NCBI GenBank assembly: GCA_900541135.1
Contig: UQIG01000028.1
Coordinates: 1 to 27,421 of the forward strand
From: an uncultured Collinsella sp.
GTDB taxonomy: Bacteria > Actinomycetota > Coriobacteriia > Coriobacteriales > Coriobacteriaceae
DNA: 27,421 nucleotides
Direction of reading: 5' to 3'
How positions within the stretch are numbered: the first letter of the stretch is position 1; every line of letters starts with the position of its first letter. A model generated the notes under the pieces. The model made no database searches. It saw only the letters and a list, made by a program, of their open reading frames with translations, and was not told the DNA's origin. Below, one piece after another: positions 22,968-27,421 of the stretch. The position numbers and the translations under genes are program-made.

Positions 22968-24308
22968 GTGAAGTCCCTCACCTCTTTTGCAAAGCGCTCA
23001 GCCCAGCTTGCCGCCGGCTTTGTCTGCGCTATCGCCCTTGCCGCTGGCGCGCCCACCGTCGCCGGCGCCCAAGTGCTCACGACCGACAATGTTTGCGGCA
23101 AAACCGCCGATGCGCGCGGCATCACGGCCGAAAACCTGCCCGATATCGATGCGACCAATGCCCTCGTCATGGGCAAAGACGGCACCGTCTACTATGGGCG
23201 CGGCGCCGATGAGCAGGTCAAGATTGCCTCGATCACCAAGGTCATGACCGCAATCCTAACCGTCGAGAATTGCAAGATGGACGAGAAGGTCACGGTGAGC
23301 AACGCCGCAGCCACCGTGGGTAATTCGACCGCCGGCTTGCTCGAAGGCGACGAGCTTACCGTGGAGCAGGCGCTGCGCGGCCTGATGATTCCCTCGGGCA
23401 ACGACGCCGCCATCGTGCTCGCCGAATATGTGGGCAAGAAGATCGACCCTAAGACCAAAGACGCCGAGGCCACATTTGTGAAGGCCATGAACGAGCGCGC
23501 TAAGAAGCTCGGCTGCACCGGTACGCTTTTTGAAAACCCGCATGGTCTGGACTTTGATGAGTGGGCTGGCAATATGCACTCAACCGCACACGACGTAGCG
23601 CTGATGATGCAGGAGGCCATGAAAAACGACACGATCCGCGAGGTCGTAGCGAGCGAGGATTCCTGGATCGAGGTCACGGGCGCCGACGGCACCGACCATT
23701 CGCATTCCATGGACACGCATAACTATTTGCTGGGCCAAGATGGCAACATCGGCGGCAAGACCGGCACCACCGACGACGCGGGCTATTGCTTTACGAGCGC
23801 CTACAACCGCGACGGCGACGAGATCTACACCGTTATTTTGAACTCCACCACCACCGATCAGCGCTTTACCGATACCGCCACCCTTGCCAACTGGTACTAC
23901 GGCCACAAGGTGACGGTCGCAATCGCCAACACGCAGGAAAAGACCGCCAACGGCAACCCGCTTATGGCGCGCATTGGCCAAACCGACTGGACGGATAAGA
24001 CAATCGACGCCACACTCGCCGATCCTACGGCGCAAGCGACCGTGTTTTCCCTTGCCGGCGAGGTGACCGAAAAGGTTAGCTACGACGATCTTTCGGGCAC
24101 GGTGCATGTGGGCGACAAGGTGGGCAGTGTTACTCTCAAGCAGGACGGCACCAAAATCGCCGTTATGGACCTGGTTGCCGACGAGGAAGGCGCAGGGCCG
24201 AATCCCATTGAGTGGCTCCTTGTGAAGCTCGACCGCCTGGGCCGCCGCATCGACAACCGCCCACTCACGGCAGAAAGCGAGACCGTCGCCAAGGCGCCCG
24301 AGATGTAG
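22968..24308 (+). CDS. dacA: D-alanyl-D-alanine carboxypeptidase, S11 family (PBP5/DacA-like)
   Basis: The only plus-strand gene. It trims the terminal D-Ala from peptidoglycan pentapeptides outside the membrane. The 446-residue precursor starts at GTG 22968, which gives a clean signal peptide (basic KSLTSFAKR, hydrophobic core, cleavage near VAGA|Q at 34). Catalytic motifs are SITK (Ser88, Lys91), SGN (143-145) and KTGTT (264-268). A beta-rich C-terminal domain follows, then an amphipathic segment IEWLLVKLDRLGRRI that could anchor it to the membrane as in PBP5. The upstream extension open to 22857 contains the promoter and is rejected. It is divergent from a VanR/VanS-like pair, which suggests wall-stress control. 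Confidence 0.95.
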   Translation: MKSLTSFAKRSAQLAAGFVCAIALAAGAPTVAGAQVLTTDNVCGKTADARGITAENLPDIDATNALVMGKDGTVYYGRGADEQVKIASITKVMTAILTVENCKMDEKVTVSNAAATVGNSTAGLLEGDELTVEQALRGLMIPSGNDAAIVLAEYVGKKIDPKTKDAEATFVKAMNERAKKLGCTGTLFENPHGLDFDEWAGNMHSTAHDVALMMQEAMKNDTIREVVASEDSWIEVTGADGTDHSHSMDTHNYLLGQDGNIGGKTGTTDDAGYCFTSAYNRDGDEIYTVILNSTTTDQRFTDTATLANWYYGHKVTVAIANTQEKTANGNPLMARIGQTDWTDKTIDATLADPTAQATVFSLAGEVTEKVSYDDLSGTVHVGDKVGSVTLKQDGTKIAVMDLVADEEGAGPNPIEWLLVKLDRLGRRIDNRPLTAESETVAKAPEM

Positions 24309-24335
24309 GGCGCAAGAATAATAAGTCCACTGAAA

Positions 24336-24364
24336 GGAGGCGTCCGAAAGGATGCCTCCTTTTT
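24336..24364 (+). terminator. rho-independent terminator of dacA
   Basis: GGAGGCGTCC and GGATGCCTCC form a 10-bp stem (one G:U) closed by a GAAA tetraloop and followed by TTTTT, 27 bases after the dacA stop. This is a textbook terminator. Confidence 0.92.
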
Positions 24365-24366
24365 GA

Positions 24367-24388
24367 GGGTTCGAATCCCCAGCCGCCA
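24367..24388 (+). pseudogene. tRNA 3'-end fragment (T-arm plus CCA)
   Basis: GGGTTCGAATCCCCAGC is identical to the T-arm of the tRNA-Ser in this window but in the opposite orientation, and it ends in CGCCA, as if TCTC of the acceptor strand had been lost. No matching 5' half lies upstream, where the dacA terminator sits. It is debris of a tRNA duplication or recombination. Confidence 0.5.
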
Positions 24389-24399
24389 TTCTTGATAAT

Positions 24400-24423
24400 A
24401 AAAAAGGACCCCAAATGGGACCC
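24400..24423 (-). terminator. terminator of a lost tRNA-Ser copy
   Basis: On the minus strand GGGTCCC-ATTT-GGGGTCC forms a 7-bp stem with wobble pairs, followed by TTTTTT. It is the counterpart of the working tRNA-Ser terminator at 24590-24613 and stands at the same distance (16-17 bases) from a tRNA-Ser 3'-end copy. Confidence 0.7.
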
Positions 24424-24436
24424 TTCTTCAAATTCG

Positions 24437-24457
24437 TACTGGCGGAGAGCTGGGGAT
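24437..24457 (-). pseudogene. tRNA-Ser 3'-end remnant
   Basis: These 21 bases are identical to 24627-24647, the CCA end, acceptor 3' strand and half T-arm of the intact tRNA-Ser. Identity stops inside the T-loop, where the sequence turns into unrelated hairpins. This is the truncated end of a second tRNA-Ser gene whose terminator survives at 24400-24423. Confidence 0.65.
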
Positions 24458-24575
24458 GTCCGGGCACGCTGCGCATGCCCTCCGGCTTCAAAGCCTGGCA
24501 GCTTTTCTCCCACGGGCTACAAACGCTTTCGCGTTTGCTTAACGCCCGTGCCCTCTCGGGTTCGAATCCCCAGCT
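24448..24575. repeat. cloverleaf-like inverted-repeat structure between tRNA fragments
   Basis: A perfect 10-bp closing stem, AGCTGGGGAT (24448-24457) with ATCCCCAGCT (24566-24575), made from two opposed tRNA T-arm pieces, encloses three hairpins: 24462-24480 (GGGCA/TGCCC), 24482-24498 (CCGGCTT/AAGCC-GG) and 24511-24550 (CACGGGC/GCCCGTG around AAACGC-TTTC-GCGTTT). It may fold as a four-way structure in DNA or RNA. No promoter is obvious. Confidence 0.5.
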
Positions 24576-24589
24576 AACGTGGTTCAACT

Positions 24590-24613
24590 AAAAAAGGGCC
24601 CCTTTCGGAACCC
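24590..24613 (-). terminator. rho-independent terminator of tRNA-Ser
   Basis: GGGTTCC and GGGGCCC (minus strand) pair over seven positions with G:U pairs around a GAAA loop and are followed by TTTTTT. It starts 16 bases after the tRNA CCA end. Confidence 0.88.
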
Positions 24614-24629
24614 TTCTTTAAAGTCTTAC

Positions 24630-24720
24630 TGGCGGAGAGCTGGGGATTCGAACCCCAGATGCCCTTTTGGGGCATACTCGCTTAGCAGGCGAGCACCTTC
24701 GGCCTCTCGGTCAGCTCTCC
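24630..24720 (-). tRNA. tRNA-Ser(GCT)
   Basis: The 91-base gene reads on the minus strand from acceptor GGAGAGC (24720) to GCTCTCC, discriminator G and encoded CCA (24632-24630). The anticodon stem GCTCGC/GCGAGT flanks loop CTGCTAA, giving anticodon GCT for AGC/AGT codons. The long variable arm GCCC-CAAAA-GGGC is typical of class II serine tRNAs, and the T-arm is CTGGGGTTCGAATCCCCAG. All arms pair well. It has its own promoter at 24735-24763 and terminator at 24590-24613. Confidence 0.97.
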
Positions 24721-24734
24721 GTAACAGCCGTTCT

Positions 24735-24763
24735 ATAGTAACCAAACAGCCAAGGATGGGCAA
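24735..24763 (-). promoter_or_regulatory. tRNA-Ser promoter
   Basis: TTGCCC (24763-24758) and TACTAT (24740-24735) are separated by exactly 17 bases on the minus strand, each matching four of six consensus bases. Initiation would fall a few bases before the tRNA 5' end at 24720. Confidence 0.6.
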
Positions 24764-24812
24764 GAGGAAATTTTCTAATTGCCTAGCATCCTTTCCTCCT
24801 TGGAAGCTTCGC

Positions 24813-27254
24813 CTACCCCAGCGAGCGGTTGAGGGAGCCGAGCTCGTCGTTACCCATGGTGCGCCACATTTGGAAGATGCAACCGCGTGCCAGGAAAAAG
24901 AAGCCGTTGTCGACCAGTTGCACAGCGGCATCTGCCAGCTGATTCGTCACGGCGGACACTGGCGGCAGCTCGAGTCCAGCCTTGCGGATGATCTCGACCG
25001 CCTCCTCGAACGTCGGAGGCTCGCTGACGCCCATCTCATTCATAAGGCCCTGCATTTCTTCCAGCGCACTACTGCCCGATTCCTCACCGCGCGGCACCAG
25101 ACGGTAACAAGCCAGCGCTAGGTCGAGCTGATCGCAATTCCAATAGGCAAACGCCAAGCGATAGAACAGGTAGCCGATTGCAGAACGATCGCTGGCAATA
25201 CGTAGGCCGTGGCGCGCCACCTCGATAATCTCGTCAAAGCGCTCCAGACGCGCAAGAACGTTGATGAGCGCAAAGTGCGATTGCATGGACGAGCGCGCCA
25301 GATCGTAAAGATGGCGCACCTCGGGCAGCGCTCGTTCAAAGTCCTCTTGCTCGACGTAAAAGCTGCAGATCTCGTGCTGGGCAAAGTACAGCGCATCGGG
25401 AGCGCGAAGGATACGCACGGAACGGTCCTCCTCCATCACCGGCAGCACCATGCGCACCAGCTGGTTGTCGCAGAACTGGGTCTGCACTGGGCCCGTCGCC
25501 AAAAGCTCAGCAACCGTACACTTGGCTTCCAGCTCCTCGACAAGGCGAGAAAAGCCCTCGAAAGCACCAGCTCGGTCAACTTTGAATTGGTCGCGCAGCT
25601 CGACGACACGGGCGACATACGGATCGTTGTCCTCCTCCATGACCTCAAGCTCGTCAGCCGTATCAGCGAGCAGCAAATCGCGAAGCGCAGGCGGCAATGA
25701 ACGATGGTCATCACGTGGTCGGGCGTGAACCTCTGCAGGCTCAATCATGTCCGGCGCATCTGCCTCATATGCCTCGAGCAAATGCTTGCAGGCCATGTCG
25801 TCCATATCCATGCTCTCAAGATCCTTGGCGACAGAAACGCAATCGGCCAGATAGGCCGCACGGCCAAAGGAATACGTGTCGACAACGCGCTCGCCCTGCT
25901 CGCCGTCGGGAGCCGCAATCTGCACGTAGCAGCGCGTGATGCGAGCACCCGAAGCAAAGCAAGCCGCCGCGAGTGTAAGCGCAACACGCGCATCGTGCTC
26001 AGTGGCCCATGCCGCGCGCTTAGGCTCATCCACCTCGCGCCAGGCGTCATCTTGAGCATCGTATTCGCGTCGCGGCATAGCATCGACAACCGTGCGGCCA
26101 AATCGCACCAGCATGATGCCCTCGGCAACGTTCGCTCGATAGGTATAGTCGAGCCGCGTGACCACGTTGAGCGCTTCTACGAGACGTGCAAAGCGAGTGC
26201 GAACGTCCCACTCGCCACCCGGCTGGCACGCAACCGTCCCCGGCTTGGCCCACGGGTTGTCATTCGACAGCGTTTCGAGCAAGCGAGGAACGTCGTTTGT
26301 CGTCTTGCTGATATGCCATAGGTCAAAGAGCGAGCAGCCCTCAAAGCTTGGCGACGAGGCAACGGGGCCCAACCCTGCCCCAATACGCTCAAGGATGCCC
26401 GATAGGCGGTTCAGGCGGCACTCGACGGCAAGCAGGGTATCGATCTCGTCCTGGTCCAGCAGGCTACGGTCAAAATTGAGATAGAAGAGCCTCGAGCGAT
26501 CGATGCGCGCCAGGCTCATTTCGGTTTTGGCCGCGATGGTGCGCAGGCGTGGCAGATTAACTTCGCCCATCAAAGCGGCGGCATAGCGCTCAATGCCACT
26601 TGGATTATCCGTATGGTCAATGCGGTAGAGCAACGTTTCGATTGCATCGGGCAGCGGCGTGGAATCAAAACCCAGCAGTACCTCAACCGGCTCGGGGAGT
26701 TTTACAAGTTTGATTTTGTCGACGGCATTTTTCATACCCTCGTCGAGGCCGTCGCCGCCTGCCGTGTCTGAGACAGCGTTTTCAGAATCGGCGAATATCA
26801 CGTAACGCAAGAACATCGAGGCCATGAACTCGCCGTAGCGAAGGCTGCGCGTCGAATTCCACGTCTCGCGATCGGATTGTTCGCGCATGGTGCCTTCGGG
26901 AGAGCCGATGACTCGCGCTCGGGAGCGCATCGTCCCATCGGTACCCCTGACTGCAATCTCACCGATGTTGGAATCGGACTCGTCAAGAATCAGCTGCATG
27001 TCGGGATCGTCGGGCAGCGATACTTCGTTAACGGGACGGTCCACCTTATAGACCTCACCCGAAACGCTCACGTAGCCCAAAAGCGACACATGGCTTTTGC
27101 CGACGAATTCGACGACATAGCATGATTCATGCGGGTCCTCGCCAAAGAGCTTCCAAACCACGCCATACGAGCGTCCCGCAGGCTGCTCGGGCATGGCCGG
27201 AAAGCGCTTTTTGGGATCAAGAAACCTGAGCTTGTATGTCGGACGCTCTGCCAC
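24813..27254 (-). CDS. large protein of unknown function with TPR-like C-terminus
   Basis: I do not recognise this 813-residue family. It has no signal peptide and no membrane segment, so it is likely cytoplasmic. Residues 1-110 look beta-rich and strongly acidic (YVVEFVGKSHVSLLGYVSVSG). Residues of about 150-420 are mixed, with RLRTIAAKTEMSLARIDRSRLFYLNFD. About 430-560 contain REYDAQDDAWREVDEPKRAAW and a very acidic linker. Residues 621-723 form repeated helical pairs of TPR type (ALYFAQHEICSFYVEQEDFERAL, AIGYLFYRLAFAYWNCDQLDLAL), and a further helical stretch ends at 813. GTG 27254 is preceded by AGGGTG about nine bases upstream. The frame is intact with normal codon use. The TPR-like part suggests protein-protein contacts; nothing indicates an enzyme. 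Confidence 0.85.
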   Translation of the reverse strand: MAERPTYKLRFLDPKKRFPAMPEQPAGRSYGVVWKLFGEDPHESCYVVEFVGKSHVSLLGYVSVSGEVYKVDRPVNEVSLPDDPDMQLILDESDSNIGEIAVRGTDGTMRSRARVIGSPEGTMREQSDRETWNSTRSLRYGEFMASMFLRYVIFADSENAVSDTAGGDGLDEGMKNAVDKIKLVKLPEPVEVLLGFDSTPLPDAIETLLYRIDHTDNPSGIERYAAALMGEVNLPRLRTIAAKTEMSLARIDRSRLFYLNFDRSLLDQDEIDTLLAVECRLNRLSGILERIGAGLGPVASSPSFEGCSLFDLWHISKTTNDVPRLLETLSNDNPWAKPGTVACQPGGEWDVRTRFARLVEALNVVTRLDYTYRANVAEGIMLVRFGRTVVDAMPRREYDAQDDAWREVDEPKRAAWATEHDARVALTLAAACFASGARITRCYVQIAAPDGEQGERVVDTYSFGRAAYLADCVSVAKDLESMDMDDMACKHLLEAYEADAPDMIEPAEVHARPRDDHRSLPPALRDLLLADTADELEVMEEDNDPYVARVVELRDQFKVDRAGAFEGFSRLVEELEAKCTVAELLATGPVQTQFCDNQLVRMVLPVMEEDRSVRILRAPDALYFAQHEICSFYVEQEDFERALPEVRHLYDLARSSMQSHFALINVLARLERFDEIIEVARHGLRIASDRSAIGYLFYRLAFAYWNCDQLDLALACYRLVPRGEESGSSALEEMQGLMNEMGVSEPPTFEEAVEIIRKAGLELPPVSAVTNQLADAAVQLVDNGFFFLARGCIFQMWRTMGNDELGSLNRSLG

Positions 27255-27366
27255 GAAATATCACCCTGATCGGTCGTCTAAAGAAAGAGCGCGCCACGGG
27301 CTCACCGAGGCGCATACTCGAAATCTTACACGAGTCGATGAGAAATAGCCCCCTTTGACCGAGGTT

Positions 27367-27421
27367 TGAACTGCACCCCAAAACTTGGACGGCTTAAATA
27401 AGAACTACGCCGCAAGGGACT
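27367..27421. mobile_element. end of an IS3-family (IS150-like) insertion sequence
   Basis: TGAACTGCACCCC, then AAAA, then CTTGGACGG, resembles the terminal inverted repeat of IS150-group elements, which begin TG-ACTGCACCC and continue to TTGGACG. The element would extend to the right beyond the window; no transposase codons can be confirmed in the 31 bases after the repeat. The call rests on remembered family ends and was not searched. Confidence 0.55.

Larger units (their letters stand above)
24309..24629. other. gene-free 321-base region of terminators and tRNA-derived fragments
   Basis: No coding frame is credible. The region contains the dacA terminator (24336-24364), a tRNA 3'-end-like piece (24367-24388), a minus-strand terminator (24400-24423), a tRNA-Ser 3'-end copy (24437-24457), three hairpins, a second T-arm piece (24558-24575) and the tRNA-Ser terminator (24590-24613). 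Two roughly 90-base units, 24368-24457 and 24559-24647, resemble each other throughout, which points to duplication. Confidence 0.8.

Noticed and set aside
24212..24577. 121-residue plus-strand frame after dacA
   Set aside because: It crosses the end of dacA, its terminator and the tRNA fragments. It is not credible as coding sequence.

Overview
The window looks like chromosomal DNA of a high-GC Gram-positive actinobacterium. The best guess is class Coriobacteriia, Collinsella-like. This rests on GC-rich third codon positions, strong AAAGG/GGAGG ribosome binding sites, paired YhgE/Pip membrane proteins, a VanR/VanS-like pair and a CpsC-D-B kinase/phosphatase module. The assignment is inference from gene content and was not tested by a search. 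Apart from one gene (dacA, 22968-24308, +), every gene is on the minus strand, so the window reads right to left. Many long plus-strand open frames are codon-bias shadows and are not annotated.

Layout from right to left. The extreme right edge (27367-27421) matches the terminal inverted repeat of an IS3-family (IS150-like) insertion sequence. Next is an 813-residue protein of unknown function with a helical-repeat (TPR-like) C-terminus, followed by tRNA-Ser(GCT) with its own promoter and terminator. Beside the tRNA lies a 250-base patch of tRNA-derived debris: two degenerate copies of a unit holding tRNA 3'-end pieces and a terminator, with a cloverleaf-like fold between them. The plus-strand D-Ala-D-Ala carboxypeptidase gene dacA is divergent from a VanR/VanS-like regulator and four-pass kinase. 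Then come pstB, cut off from pstSCA, and a PhoB/PhoR-type pair. Together 17610-24308 is a signalling block for cell envelope and phosphate.

Next is a compact operon, cpsC (Wzz-like)-cpsD (BY-kinase)-cpsB (PHP tyrosine phosphatase)-GNAT acetyltransferase, with no glycosyltransferase nearby. It is followed by htpG, a 358-base gene-free region full of inverted repeats, a translationally coupled pair of large YhgE/Pip proteins, an EamA permease, an M20 amidohydrolase with an MFS transporter, hisS, and the first 475 codons of ppc at the left edge.

Structured non-coding DNA is a clear feature. Two long imperfect hairpins (4506-4595, 12441-12538) share the same apex, GGCATAGRCC...GGYCATGCC. There is a 25-bp-arm hairpin ahead of hisS, an inverted repeat carrying GGGGACGTT, and several compact palindromes at promoters. 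I see no CRISPR array, defence island, phage genes or complete mobile element. No single locus is clearly a wholly new system. The best leads are the apex-sharing hairpin family, the tRNA-derived structured patch, the four-pass VanS-like kinase opposite dacA, and the large unknown protein.
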